Shown here piece after piece: positions 49,482 through 60,466 of a DNA stretch of 64,000 bases. The DNA is from Microbacterium ulmi (GTDB taxonomy: Bacteria; Actinomycetota; Actinomycetes; Actinomycetales; Microbacteriaceae). The position numbers and the translations under genes were made by a program. The notes beneath the pieces were generated by a model. That model was not told where the DNA came from. It was given only the letters and a program-made list of their open reading frames with translations, and ran no database searches. The stretch is from assembly GCF_011759705.1 (NCBI RefSeq), contig NZ_JAAOZF010000001.1:248001-312000 (forward strand), read 5' to 3'. Each line of letters starts with the position of its first letter. Within the stretch, counting starts at the first letter, position 1.

Positions 49482-50183
49482 CTACCTCCGGTCGTCGACC
49501 AGGAAGATGTGCGACGCGACCTCCACGGGCAGCTCGAGGCCCTGATCGCTGCCGTGCATCTCGACGAGCACGTATCCCTCGCTGTAGCGGTAGTCGCCCA
49601 CGGCGCCGGGCACGACTCCGGCGCCCTTGAGCTGCTGCAGCAGCTCGGGATCGACCTGAGCGGGCTCCGCGAGGCGGCGCACCGTGCCCGAGATCGGCTC
49701 GCCCGCCTCGTTCAGACGGCGGACGAGGCCGACGACGCCCTGCGCGAACGTGTTGGCGGGCAGGTCGCCGAGCTGGTCGAGCCCCGGGATCGGGTTGCCG
49801 TACGGAGACTCGGTCGGATGCCCCAGCAGCTCGACGAGGCGCCGCTCGACCTGCTCGCTCATGACGTGCTCCCAGCGGCAGGCCTCTTCGTGCACGTATG
49901 CCCAGTCCAGTCCGATGACGTCGCTCAGGAGCCGCTCCGCCAGGCGGTGCTTGCGCATGACGTCGACCGCCTTCTGGCGGCCCGCGTGCGTCAGCTCGAG
50001 CGTGCGGTCGTCCGAGACGACGACGAGGCCGTCGCGCTCCATGCGGCCGACGGTCTGCGACACCGTCGGGCCGGAGTGGCCGAGGCGCTCCGAGATGCGT
50101 GCGCGCAGAGGCACGATGCTCTCCTCCTCGAGCTCGAGGATCGTGCGCAGGTACATCTCGGTCGTGTCGATCAGATCGGCCAT
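49482..50183 (-). CDS. DtxR/MntR-family metal-dependent transcriptional regulator
   Basis: 233 residues. N-terminal winged helix (DTTEMYLRTILELEEESIVPLRARISERLGHSGPTVSQTVGRMERDGLVVV), then the dimerisation/metal domain (RKHRLAERLLSDVIGLDWAYVHEEACRWEHVMSEQVERRL with His, Glu, Cys and His ligands), and a C-terminal SH3/FeoA-like domain. The Cys ligand in EEACRWEH is typical of IdeR/DtxR-type iron sensors. Controls iron or manganese homeostasis. No target gene is adjacent. Confidence 0.92.
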   Translation of the reverse strand: MADLIDTTEMYLRTILELEEESIVPLRARISERLGHSGPTVSQTVGRMERDGLVVVSDDRTLELTHAGRQKAVDVMRKHRLAERLLSDVIGLDWAYVHEEACRWEHVMSEQVERRLVELLGHPTESPYGNPIPGLDQLGDLPANTFAQGVVGLVRRLNEAGEPISGTVRRLAEPAQVDPELLQQLKGAGVVPGAVGDYRYSEGYVLVEMHGSDQGLELPVEVASHIFLVDDRR

Positions 50184-50320
50184 GTGTGGTTTCCTCGCAG
50201 GGGTGGCGCGTGCCTTCCCAGCCTAGTCAATGGCGGGGCGCCGGGATCCGCCGCCGGATGCCGCGCCATGGGCCGGCGTGTTACCGTGGCGGCATCCAGG
50301 AGCAGACGGGGGGTGCGCGG

Positions 50321-50614
50321 ATGCCGTCCTTCGGCCCTGTGCTGCGGTCCCTTCTCGTGACCGTCGCGCTCCTGTCCGCGTTCGAGGCGATCCGGCCGCT
50401 CGAGCACGGTGCCGCAGGCGTCGTCATCGGACTCGTCGCCCTCGCGATCCTCGCGCTCGCCGTGTGCGTCGTCGCGGGCCCCGGCATCCTGCGCGCATCG
50501 TGGACGGCGCCGCGGCGCGAGCGCGACCCGTCCGCCGTCGTCGCGCAGAGCGATCCGGATGCCGCGGGCCACGCCCGCCCCAGGGCGCCCTCCGTCGCGG
50601 CCTCGGCCGCGTAG
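50321..50614 (+). CDS. Small membrane protein, DUF6412-like
   Basis: 97 residues from the ATG at 50321. Two hydrophobic helices (FGPVLRSLLVTVALLSAF, then GAAGVVIGLVALAILALAVCVVAG) followed by a basic, Ala/Pro-rich cytoplasmic tail. It precedes a YidC-type insertase gene by 106 bases; in actinobacteria such small proteins and the second YidC copy are often paired. Function unknown. Confidence 0.7.
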   Translation: MPSFGPVLRSLLVTVALLSAFEAIRPLEHGAAGVVIGLVALAILALAVCVVAGPGILRASWTAPRRERDPSAVVAQSDPDAAGHARPRAPSVAASAA

Positions 50615-50720
50615 CAGCCCCGCGCACCACCGCCTCCGCCGTCGGCGGGGTGTCGTCGTGTCCGCAGGAGCCGTCGCGGCCGCATCCGCGACCCCTCCCC
50701 TTCGACGATCGGACACGCCC

Positions 50721-52656
<1,936 letters not shown>

Positions 52657-52670
52657 CGCACGCCCGAGTC

Positions 52671-53585
52671 CTAGACGCGGATGCGGCCCAGGCTGTTCTG
52701 CCCCTCGTAGACCAGCCGCTGCCCGAAGTAGTACACGAGCACCATCGGCACGGTCAGGAGCATGCCTCCCGCCATGATGAGGTTCCACTCCGGCGTCTGC
52801 CCGACGTTGCTCGTCTGCGTCATGGCGTAGAGCCCCAGCGCGAGCGGGTACCGGTCCGGATCGCTGATGTAGATCAGCGGGCCGAGGAAGTTCCCCCACG
52901 TGAACGTGAACGTGAAGATCGCGACGGTGGCCATCGCGGGGGCCGAGAGGGGGACGACGATCCGCCACCAGATCCCGAAGAAGCCCAGGCCGTCCAGGCG
53001 CGCGGCCTCGTCGTACTCCGTCGGGATCTGCATGATGAACTGCCGCATCAGGAAGATGCTGTAGCCGCTGCCGACGATCTGCGGCACGATGAGCGGCCAG
53101 AACGTGTTGATCCAGTCGAGGTACTGGAACATCACGAACGTGGGGATGATCGTCGCCTCGTACGGGATCATGAGCGTCGCGAGCGTCGCGATGAACCAGA
53201 ACCTGCGCCCCGGCGCGCGCAGCCGCGCGAGCGCGTAGCCGGCCATCGACGACGAGAGCACCTGCCCCACGATCGACGGCACCGTGATGACGAGCGAGTT
53301 GACGAAGTACGTGCCGAGGTCGGTGTCGGTGAAGATGCGGATGTAGTTGTCGATCTCGAAGGTCTCGGGCAGGAACCGCGGCGGGAACGTCGTCGCGTAC
53401 TTCGAGTCGGCGAGCGAGGTCGTGACCATCCACAGCAGCGGCAGGATCATGAGGATCGCGCCGACGCCGAGCACGACGTAGGTCGAGACCCGGAAGCCGA
53501 GCGGAGTGCGATGACCCGCGTGGCGGCGGTGCCGCCTCGGCTTCCCCGTGACGATCAGCTCGGTGTGGGTCGCGGTGGCGGTCAC
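52671..53585 (-). CDS. Carbohydrate ABC transporter permease (MalG-like)
   Basis: 304 residues from the GTG at 53585, overlapping the upstream permease stop (GTGA). Six membrane helices; the EAA loop is clear (YDEAARLDGLGFFGIWWRIVVPLSAPAMATVAIFTFT). Typical MalG-type partner with long first periplasmic loop (SKYATTFPPRFLPETFEIDNYIRIF). Last gene of the sugar operon. Confidence 0.92.
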   Translation of the reverse strand: MTATATHTELIVTGKPRRHRRHAGHRTPLGFRVSTYVVLGVGAILMILPLLWMVTTSLADSKYATTFPPRFLPETFEIDNYIRIFTDTDLGTYFVNSLVITVPSIVGQVLSSSMAGYALARLRAPGRRFWFIATLATLMIPYEATIIPTFVMFQYLDWINTFWPLIVPQIVGSGYSIFLMRQFIMQIPTEYDEAARLDGLGFFGIWWRIVVPLSAPAMATVAIFTFTFTWGNFLGPLIYISDPDRYPLALGLYAMTQTSNVGQTPEWNLIMAGGMLLTVPMVLVYYFGQRLVYEGQNSLGRIRV

Positions 53586-54499
53586 TGCGCGACCTCCCCC
53601 TCGTAGTACACCCAGCGTCGAGACCAGCGCAGGATGACGGCGGTCACGGCGAGGATGAGCAGCACGAACAGCACCGAGATGGCCGACGCGTCGCCCATCT
53701 TCCCGAACTCGAAGGCGTTCGAGTACACGAGCGGCACGAGCATGACGGCTCCCGGATTGTGGCCCTGCGTCACGATGTAGACCTGGGCGAACACCTGCAG
53801 GGACCCGATGACGCCGATGATGAGGTTGAAGAGGATGATGGGCGAGAGCATGGGGATCGTGATCGACCAGAACCGCCGCCACGCCCCAGCCCCGTCGAGG
53901 GTCGCCGCCTCGTAGAGCATCGGGGAGATGCCCTGCAGCCCCGCGAGGAACAGGACCACGCCGCCGCCCATCTGCCAGACCCCCATGATGATGAGCCCGT
54001 TCTTGACCCAGGCGGGGTCGACGAGCCACGCGGGCCCGTCGATCCCCACCGTGCCGAGGATCGAGTTGACGATCCCGGACGGCGCCAGCAGCCAGCTCCA
54101 CAGCATGACCACCGCGACGATCGGGATCGTGCTCGGCAGGTAGAACGCCGTCCGGAAGAACCTGCGCAGCACGAGCGGCTGGTTCAGCAGTACCGCGAAC
54201 CCGATGCTCAGCGCGAGGTTGAGTGGCACGAGGATCACCGCGTAGTAGGCGGTGTTCCAGAACGCGAGCCAGAACGCGCTTCCCGGGGTGAACAGGAGGT
54301 CCGTGTAGTTGTCGAGGCCGACCCACTCCGGCGGCTGGAACAGGTTCCAGTCCGTGAAGCTCAGCAGGAACGTCGCGACGAGCGGGATCGCGAAGAGGAA
54401 GACCATCCCCACGAGCCAGGGCGACATGAAGAGGTAGAACGCCGTCGTCTCTCGCGTTCGAAGGCTCACGGACCTCTTCGTCCTCGCGTTCACCGTCAT
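53582..54499 (-). CDS. Carbohydrate ABC transporter permease (MalF-like)
   Basis: 305 residues from the ATG at 54499. Six membrane helices; EAA loop YEAATLDGAGAWRRFWSITIPMLSPIILFNLIIG. The ATPase is not encoded here; such CUT1 importers often share an MsiK-like ATPase encoded elsewhere, consistent with its absence. Follows the binding-protein gene by 51 bases. Confidence 0.92.
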   Translation of the reverse strand: MTVNARTKRSVSLRTRETTAFYLFMSPWLVGMVFLFAIPLVATFLLSFTDWNLFQPPEWVGLDNYTDLLFTPGSAFWLAFWNTAYYAVILVPLNLALSIGFAVLLNQPLVLRRFFRTAFYLPSTIPIVAVVMLWSWLLAPSGIVNSILGTVGIDGPAWLVDPAWVKNGLIIMGVWQMGGGVVLFLAGLQGISPMLYEAATLDGAGAWRRFWSITIPMLSPIILFNLIIGVIGSLQVFAQVYIVTQGHNPGAVMLVPLVYSNAFEFGKMGDASAISVLFVLLILAVTAVILRWSRRWVYYEGEVAQ

Positions 54500-54550
54500 C
54501 GTCCGCTCGTACTCCCTCCGCGCTCGGCCGCGCACGGCGACATCGCGACG

Positions 54551-55870
54551 TCAATCATCGCCGAGGATGCCGTTGATGTGCTGCGCCGCGAGCGAGGTCG
54601 CGTCGTCCACCGATTCCGTCGACGTGAAGAACGGGTACAGGTCCTGCTCCCACTGCTTGAGGATCTCGTTGATCTGCGGCGGGTTCACCGTCGAGAAGAT
54701 CTGCTCGGGGACCGAGGCGACCTCCGCGTAGCTGATGCCGCCGGGCAGGCCCGCCTCCCACTCGGGGATGAGCTCGTTGGCGCTCGGGACGTCCTGGCCG
54801 TTCGTCACGATCGGCCGCTGGCCGTCGGGCGTGAACATGTACCTGACGACCTCCCATGCGGCGGCCTGGTTCTTCGAGCGCGCGCCGACGGCGAGCCCCG
54901 TCCCGAAGGCCATCATCGTGGGCTCGCCCTGCTTCGCGACGGGAGGCGGCACGATGCCGAAGTCGATGCCCTGCTTGACGAACTCCGGGATGTTCCACAG
55001 TCCCGCCCAGATCATGGCGGTCTTGCCCTGCGCGAACAGCGCGTCGCGGTTCACGTTCTGCCCGAAGTCCGCGTAGTCCTGCAGCGTCGGCGAGACCTTG
55101 AGGTCTGTCGCGAGTCCGTTGTACTCCGTGAGCGCCTCGCGGTACTCGGGAGAGTCGACGGCCGCGGCATCCACCGCGTCGTTGAACATCGAGGCGCCGA
55201 AGGATGCCGTGACCGACTGGACCGCGTTGGGCCAGTTGTCGATCGAGACGCCCCACTGGGTCGTCGTCCCGCCGTCGCGGATCGTGGTCTTCTCGGCGGC
55301 GTCGACCATCTCGTCCCACGTCCAGCCCGCCTTCGGCTCGGGGACGCCCGCGCTCTGGAACATCGTCTTGTTGTAGTAGAAGACGATGTTTCCGCCGCGA
55401 TCCGGCACCGCGTACTGCTTCCCGTCGACCTGGTATCCGGACACGCGACCGGGATCGACCGTGTCGGACAGGACGAGGCCGTCCTCGTCGATGAGCGGCG
55501 ATAGATCGAGGATGCCGCCCCGCGACGCGAGCCCCGGGGTCTTCGAGCCGTCGACGAGGATGATGTCGGGCGAGCTGCCGCCCGCGATCATCGTGTCGAC
55601 CTGCTGGTCGTAGTTCTCGACGGGGATGTTGCGGACCTTCACCGTGACGCCCGGGTGGTCGGCCGTGTAGGCGTCGGCCCGCTCCTGGTAGGTCTTGGTG
55701 TCGTTCTCGCTGCCCCAGATGGTCATGACGAGCGCGGCGTTCTCTGGATCTCCCTCGCCGCCGGCACCGCCTCCGCCGCCGCACGCGGCGAGCCCCGTCG
55801 CGAGCATCGAGATCGCCGCGATCGCGGCGGCGCGCCTGCCTGCCTTCCGAAGTCGGCTTTCGTGTTCCAT
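54551..55870 (-). CDS. Extracellular sugar-binding lipoprotein (CUT1 family)
   Basis: 439 residues. Signal peptide and lipobox LAAC near residue 30 followed by a Gly-rich linker (GGGGGAGGEGD). Type I sugar-binding fold: VMTIWGSENDTKTYQERADAYTADHPGVTVKV, GGSSPDIILVDGSKTPGLASRGGILDLSPLI, NIVFYYNKTMFQSAGVPEP-GWTWDEMVDAAEK. The ligand is unknown; context with ThuA and a TIM-barrel isomerase suggests a modified or uncommon monosaccharide/disaccharide. Confidence 0.92.
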   Translation of the reverse strand: MEHESRLRKAGRRAAAIAAISMLATGLAACGGGGGAGGEGDPENAALVMTIWGSENDTKTYQERADAYTADHPGVTVKVRNIPVENYDQQVDTMIAGGSSPDIILVDGSKTPGLASRGGILDLSPLIDEDGLVLSDTVDPGRVSGYQVDGKQYAVPDRGGNIVFYYNKTMFQSAGVPEPKAGWTWDEMVDAAEKTTIRDGGTTTQWGVSIDNWPNAVQSVTASFGASMFNDAVDAAAVDSPEYREALTEYNGLATDLKVSPTLQDYADFGQNVNRDALFAQGKTAMIWAGLWNIPEFVKQGIDFGIVPPPVAKQGEPTMMAFGTGLAVGARSKNQAAAWEVVRYMFTPDGQRPIVTNGQDVPSANELIPEWEAGLPGGISYAEVASVPEQIFSTVNPPQINEILKQWEQDLYPFFTSTESVDDATSLAAQHINGILGDD

Positions 55871-55918
55871 GGTGATTCCTCTTCATTGAGTGGGTTCGTA
55901 CAGGTGGATGGGATGCCG

Positions 55919-56836
55919 CTACGGCAACGAGTTGCCCGCGGCGAGGTAGAGGGAGTACCACTCCTCCCTCGTGAGCTCGACGTCGGCCGCGCGGGCGAGC
56001 TCGCGCACGCGAGCAGGTCGCGTCGTGCCGACGACGGGCAGCATTGCGGCGGGGTGGCGCAGCAGCCAGGCGACGGCGATCGCCGCCGGAGTGACGCCGT
56101 GGCGCCCCGCCTGCGCCGACAGCTCCTCGTTCAGCGCGGGGTATTCGGCGCTTCCGACGAGGCTGCCGGCGAAGTATCCGTGCTGGAGCACGGACCAGGG
56201 CTGGATAGTGATGCCGTGGAGACGGCAGTAGTCGAGCGTCCCCCCGTCGTGGTCGAGCGACGCAGCCGAGGCCATGTTGACGTTGAGCCCTGCGTCGATC
56301 AGCGGCGTGTGGGCGACGCTGAGCTGGAGCTGATCGGCCACGAGGGGCTGGCGCACACTGCCTGCGAGCAGCGCGATCTGACCGGCGCTGTGGTTGCTCA
56401 CGCCGAAGTGGAGCACCTTGCCTGCCGCGTGCAGCTCGTCGAAGGCTGCCGCGACCTCGTCCGGGTCGACGAGGGCGTCGGGGCGGTGGAGGAGGAACAG
56501 GTCGAGCCGATCCGTCCGAAGCCGCCTGAGCGAGGCCTCCACCGCCGCGATGAGATGCGCCCCGGAGAGGTCGTAGCGTCCGGGCCGGATGCCGGCCTTG
56601 GACTGCAGCACGATCTCGTCGCGGCGCACGACTCCGGCATCCAGAGCACGCCCGAACGCCTCCTCGCATCGCCCGTCGGCGTAGATGTCGGCGTGGTCGA
56701 ACACCGTGATGCCCTCGTCGCGAGCCGCCGTGAGCAGCGCGGCGAGGTCGGCGTCGGCCAGCGAGTCGATCCGCATGCAGCCGAGCGCGATCTGCGAGCC
56801 CCGCAGACCGGACCGGCCGATCTCGATGTCCTTCAT
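55919..56836 (-). CDS. Aldo/keto reductase
   Basis: 305 residues from the ATG at 56836 (GAGGAGACG upstream). TIM-barrel AKR: the catalytic tetrad is present (Asp and Tyr in FDHADIYADGRCEEAFG, Lys in VLQSKAGIRPGRYD, His in LFLLHRPDALVDPDEV) and the NADP site lies in the C-terminal third (GTTRPARVRELARAADVELTREEWYSLYLAAG). Probably reduces or oxidises the imported sugar. Member of the operon from 58336 to 52671. Confidence 0.92.
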   Translation of the reverse strand: MKDIEIGRSGLRGSQIALGCMRIDSLADADLAALLTAARDEGITVFDHADIYADGRCEEAFGRALDAGVVRRDEIVLQSKAGIRPGRYDLSGAHLIAAVEASLRRLRTDRLDLFLLHRPDALVDPDEVAAAFDELHAAGKVLHFGVSNHSAGQIALLAGSVRQPLVADQLQLSVAHTPLIDAGLNVNMASAASLDHDGGTLDYCRLHGITIQPWSVLQHGYFAGSLVGSAEYPALNEELSAQAGRHGVTPAAIAVAWLLRHPAAMLPVVGTTRPARVRELARAADVELTREEWYSLYLAAGNSLP

Positions 56837-56846
56837 CCGCGTCTCC

Positions 56847-57488
56847 TCAGTCGCGTCCGGCCGCCCAGCGGATCCCGCCGTGCAGGATCCGCTGGAACGA
56901 CGGGCTGCGCCACGCCGAGTCGTCGTGCCCCGACTGGTAGCAGAAGACACGGCTGTCGCGGAACGAGCGGGTCCACGCGAGCGCGCGCAGGCTCTTCGGA
57001 TGCGTCGTCTCCAGCAGAACACGATTGTCGGGGGTGGGCTCTGCCATGAGATACGACTCGTCGACGATGTCGAACTCGCCGAGTCCCGCCACGATGGGGT
57101 GCGACGGGTCGGTCACACGGCAGGTCAGCGTCTCGTTCTGGTGGAAGGTGAAGCTGCGGTCGGCGGTCCCCGACACCTCGTCCCAGGCCGGCCACTGCTC
57201 GTAGCTCAGGATCGCGTGATGCAGCAGGACGATGCCCTGCCCCGTCGTCCCGAGCTCCGACTCCACGTACTCTCGCCGCGCGTCGCCCTCGGCAGGCTCC
57301 GGGAAGCTCATGTTGTAGAACAGGAGCGCGTCGTACTCCCCTCGACGGGGATCCTTCACGAACACGTCCCATTCCTGCACGTAGGGATCGACGTCCGCGA
57401 GCCCGTCCAGCAGGTGCTGGAAGCTCTGCACGTCGTACGGATGCCACTCGGTGATGACAGCCGTCTTGATCAGGTCGGCCACTCGCAT
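56847..57488 (-). CDS. ThuA-like (trehalose-utilisation type) protein
   Basis: 213 residues from the ATG at 57488, ten bases ahead of the aldo/keto reductase. Class-I-glutamine-amidotransferase-like ThuA fold: KTAVITEWHPYDVQSFQHLLDGL, YDALLFYNMSF, GIVLLHHAILSYEQWPAWDEVSG, FHQNETLTCRVTDPSHPIVAGL, RVFCYQSGHDDSAWRSPSFQRILHGGIRWAAG. ThuA proteins take part in conversion of trehalose and related disaccharides, with ThuB to a 3-keto form. The partner here would be the reductase downstream. Confidence 0.88.
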   Translation of the reverse strand: MRVADLIKTAVITEWHPYDVQSFQHLLDGLADVDPYVQEWDVFVKDPRRGEYDALLFYNMSFPEPAEGDARREYVESELGTTGQGIVLLHHAILSYEQWPAWDEVSGTADRSFTFHQNETLTCRVTDPSHPIVAGLGEFDIVDESYLMAEPTPDNRVLLETTHPKSLRALAWTRSFRDSRVFCYQSGHDDSAWRSPSFQRILHGGIRWAAGRD

Positions 57489-57496
57489 CCTCCCTG

Positions 57497-58336
57497 TCAG
57501 CCGAAGAACTTGTCGCGGAGCGCCCGCATGTACTCGAGCGTGACGGTCGTCTCGTACGCGTAGTCGATCGGGTCTGCCCCGGTCGAGCTCAGCCAGGGCG
57601 CGGCGACGGAGACCGTGCCGTGGTACCCGATGTCCTTGAGCAGCTGGAACAGCTCGTCGTACGCCGCCGTGCGGGGTCCGACGTTCGGCTGCGAGTGACC
57701 GTTGCCCTCGCCCGCCATCTGCACGTGCAGGCAGTACTCCGGCTCGTTCCGCACGACGTCGAACGACTCGCCGAGCTTGAGGAAGTAGTTGAGGTCGACC
57801 ATCATCTTGACGGAGTCGCGGCGCACCGACTTCGCGAACGCGAGCCCCTCCGCATAGCTCGGGAAGAGCGTCGCAGGGTCGGCGTTCGGCTCGAGCGCGA
57901 TCTGGATGCCGTACTTGTCGGCCTCGTCGGCGATGATGTTGCAGAAGCTCACGGCGTCGTCCCACGCCTTGGCGGTCGAATACCCGTTGTCCGCGCGGAA
58001 GAACCCGCCCCAGACGCCCGCGACCTTGACTCCGGCCTCCGCCATGCGGCGGAAGGAGCGGGAGGCCCAGAAGAGCTGCTGGTCACGGTCGTATGAGGGG
58101 CCCGATGCCTCGGTCCCGAAGCCGAAGAGCGGGTTGTCGCCGCTGATGTAGTGGCTCGCGACCGGGGTGGGCACGCCGGTCGCGCGGTAGCGGTCGCGGT
58201 TCTCGCGCCAGATGTGCTCGCTGTGCATCGGCAGGATGTGGACCGCGTTGGGGATCTCGAAGAAGTCCCATCCGCTCGCGATGTCCTCGAGCGGAACGAC
58301 GTCGGTCACGAGGCCGAGCTGGATCTGGTGTGTCAC
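57497..58336 (-). CDS. Sugar phosphate isomerase/epimerase-like TIM barrel (AP-endonuclease 2 family)
   Basis: 279 residues from the GTG at 58336. Xylose-isomerase-like TIM barrel with metal-binding acidic residues: GIQIALEPNADPATLFPSYAEGLAFAKSV, VKMMVDLNYFLKLGESFDVV, LHVQMAGEGNGHSQPNVG, and a late GYHGTVSVAAPW. Predicted isomerase, epimerase or keto-sugar hydratase for the imported sugar. First gene of the minus-strand sugar operon; promoter region lies to its right. Confidence 0.85.
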   Translation of the reverse strand: MTHQIQLGLVTDVVPLEDIASGWDFFEIPNAVHILPMHSEHIWRENRDRYRATGVPTPVASHYISGDNPLFGFGTEASGPSYDRDQQLFWASRSFRRMAEAGVKVAGVWGGFFRADNGYSTAKAWDDAVSFCNIIADEADKYGIQIALEPNADPATLFPSYAEGLAFAKSVRRDSVKMMVDLNYFLKLGESFDVVRNEPEYCLHVQMAGEGNGHSQPNVGPRTAAYDELFQLLKDIGYHGTVSVAAPWLSSTGADPIDYAYETTVTLEYMRALRDKFFG

Positions 58337-58496
58337 TTTTCACCCGTTCTTGTCTTGTTTCGATGGAGTGCAGATCTCGGAACGGCTGCCTCGTCGCTTG
58401 TGTCCTCGCGCCGCCTCATCGCGTCCCGCGTTCTGCTCGGCGACAAGTTGACCGCACGCCCCGAGAGGGCGACAAGTGGGGGATGCGATGCACGAA

Positions 58497-58509
58497 CAGG
58501 TGACACCTG
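58497..58509. promoter_or_regulatory. CAGGTG-A-CACCTG palindrome (operator-like)
   Basis: Perfect 6-base arms around one A, 38 bases before the start of the IS3-derived gene and 160 bases before the sugar operon start on the other strand. Could be a regulator binding site for either gene; no regulator is encoded next to it. Confidence 0.35.
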
Positions 58510-58546
58510 ATGTGTGGTGCTACTGTATCGGCGGAAAGGGTGCCCC

Positions 58547-59575
58547 GTGCCCAAGGCGTATCCGCAGGAGTTCCGCGACAGGGTCGTCGCGGCGGCGCGC
58601 GATCGCGCCGGGGGCGTCCCGCTGCGCCGGATCGCCGCCGACTCGGGGATCAGCGAGACGTGCCTGCAGAACTGGATGCGGCGGGCGGATGCCGCATCCG
58701 ACCGCCCTTCCGCACGGTCCGCGCACAGCAGAGCGCCCGACGCGAGGCAGCTGCGCCTGATCGAGCAGGAGGACGAGGTCCTGCGGCGCGCCATCGCGTA
58801 TCACGACCCCGCCGAGGGGCCCGCCGCAGCACGTCCGAGCAGGTTCTATCCGCTCGTGGGCGAGCTCGCGCGGGACGGCATCCCGATCGCCGTCACGTGC
58901 CGGGTCCTCCGGATCGCGCGGCAGCCGTACTACCGGTGGCTCGCGCGTCCCGTCTCGGATGCCGCGTGGATCGAGGCGCACCGCGTCGACGCGCTGATCG
59001 AGGCGCACAGGGCCGATGCGGCGGCGGGATACCGCGCGCTCGCCGAGGCCGCCGGCGAGCAGGGCTGGCCCATGGCGCAGCGCACGGCGTGGCGCCTGTG
59101 CCGTGGCAACGACGTGCGATCGGCCGCGCACGTCGCTCCCCAGGACCGCGGGCGGGCACCGTCTGGGTTCGAGCGCGCGGAGGTGCTGCCGCACGAGCTG
59201 ACGGCATCGAGGCCCGGCGTGCTGTGGCTCGCCCGGCTCACGGAGCACGGCACGACGCACGGCAAGCGCCACCTGTGCCTGATCCGCGACATGTTCTCGC
59301 GGCGCGTCGTCGGCTACGCGGTCGGGGAGCGCACGAGCGCGTCGCTCGCCGTGGCCGCCATCGACGACGCGGTCGCGCGGATGGGCGACCCCGTCGGCTG
59401 CACGCTCTGGTCGGACAAGGGCAGCCAGTTCCAGTCACGCGCCTTCAGCCGCGCGCTCTCGCGTCACGGGCTCGTGCCGTCGCCGGCTCGCGTGGGTGCG
59501 GACGACGACCAGGAGCACGCCGAGGCGGCGCAGTTCTTCGCGGTGCTGCAGTCCCGCGGGCTCGCGCCGCGGTGA
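58547..59575 (+). CDS. IS3-like transposase-derived protein, catalytic residues apparently lost
   Basis: 342 residues from the GTG at 58547 (GGAAAGGG upstream). The order is that of a fused IS3 OrfA-OrfB: HTH (PKAYPQEFRDRVVAAARDRAGGVPLRRIAADSGISETCLQNWMRRAD), a short leucine-rich linker (RQLRLIEQEDEVLRRAIAY), HTH_21 region, then the integrase core. In the core the usual TD-x-TEH reads ARLTEH, so the first Asp is missing. WSDKGSQF keeps the second Asp. The final A-E-S-F-F position reads AAQFF, so the Glu is missing. No terminal inverted repeats were found around it. I infer a domesticated DNA-binding protein, or an old decayed copy that happens to stay open. Confidence 0.7.
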   Translation: MPKAYPQEFRDRVVAAARDRAGGVPLRRIAADSGISETCLQNWMRRADAASDRPSARSAHSRAPDARQLRLIEQEDEVLRRAIAYHDPAEGPAAARPSRFYPLVGELARDGIPIAVTCRVLRIARQPYYRWLARPVSDAAWIEAHRVDALIEAHRADAAAGYRALAEAAGEQGWPMAQRTAWRLCRGNDVRSAAHVAPQDRGRAPSGFERAEVLPHELTASRPGVLWLARLTEHGTTHGKRHLCLIRDMFSRRVVGYAVGERTSASLAVAAIDDAVARMGDPVGCTLWSDKGSQFQSRAFSRALSRHGLVPSPARVGADDDQEHAEAAQFFAVLQSRGLAPR

Positions 59576-59612
59576 CGCGCGCACGCGCGCCGTCGCACCC
59601 GCGGGAGGCGGG

Positions 59613-60248
59613 TCACTCCGCGAGCGGCGACGGCTGCGGGCCCAGCACCGACGATACGATCGCCTCGATCGCGAACTCGGTCGCCCGCGCGAGATCGACG
59701 CGCTCGGGGGCGAGCAGCCACTGCACCTGCAGACCGTCCATGACGGCGAGGATGCTGGCCGCGGCATCCTCGATCGTGTCCGGCGCCGTGATGCCGCGCT
59801 CGGCGCAGACGGCCGTGAACGCGTGCGCGACCTCGCCGCGCAGCTGCTCGTAGCGCGCCGTGAAGTACGCCTGCGCCGGATGGTCGTCCGTCACCGACTC
59901 GGCCGAGAGCACGACGAACGCCTGCACGATGCCCGCGCGCTGCGCGTTCGCGATCGCGGTGCGCACGAGGTGGCGGAACAGCGGCATGCCGTCGGGGATG
60001 TGCCGCTCCTCGAGGTCGGCGACATCGGACTCGTCCCGGTACCGGAGCACCTCGAGCAGGAGCTGGTCCTTCGAGCCGAAGTGATGGAGGATTCCCGCGT
60101 GGGTCATGCCGACCTGGGCTGCGATGTCGACGAGGGTGCCCCCCGCGAACCCCTTGGCCCCGAAGATGTCGACGGCCGCGTCGAGGATCTCACGGCGGCG
60201 CACGAGCGTGGCGGGACGCGACTTGCGCTGAGGACGTGCGGCGTCCAT
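59613..60248 (-). CDS. TetR-family transcriptional regulator
   Basis: 211 residues from the ATG at 60248. HTH: RREILDAAVDIFGAKGFAGGTLVDIAAQVGMTHAGILHHFGSKDQLLLEVLRYRDE. The C-terminal ligand domain is typical of sugar-transport-linked TetR proteins in actinobacteria. It is divergent from the family-5 ABC operon at 60467, probably its local repressor. Stop convergent with the IS3-derived gene. Confidence 0.92.
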   Translation of the reverse strand: MDAARPQRKSRPATLVRRREILDAAVDIFGAKGFAGGTLVDIAAQVGMTHAGILHHFGSKDQLLLEVLRYRDESDVADLEERHIPDGMPLFRHLVRTAIANAQRAGIVQAFVVLSAESVTDDHPAQAYFTARYEQLRGEVAHAFTAVCAERGITAPDTIEDAAASILAVMDGLQVQWLLAPERVDLARATEFAIEAIVSSVLGPQPSPLAE

Positions 60249-60354
60249 CGGTCGATTCCACCTCCCTCGCGGACGCGGCGCCGCGTCCGCGGCCGGTCCG
60301 GTCACAGAGTCTACGCAGACGATGCGCATCCGTTATCTCGGCGACTTGATTTGC

Positions 60355-60372
60355 TTACTGACTCGACGGTAA
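60355..60372. promoter_or_regulatory. Imperfect palindrome in the TetR / ABC operon gap
   Basis: TTACTGAC-TC-GACGGTAA: six of eight paired positions match. It is AT-richer than its surroundings and lies 94 bases before the binding-protein start. Candidate TetR operator. Confidence 0.4.
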
Positions 60373-60466
60373 CTTAAACCAGCGCCGACGATGGCGCACA
60401 CCGTGCACGAAGCCAATGATGTCCTCTCGCGGCGCAGGTCCGTGAGACCACCAAGAAGGAGAAGCA

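Noticed and set aside
58514..59575. Active IS3 element
   Set aside because: No terminal inverted repeats or target duplication seen, no programmed frameshift between OrfA and OrfB, and catalytic positions are altered.
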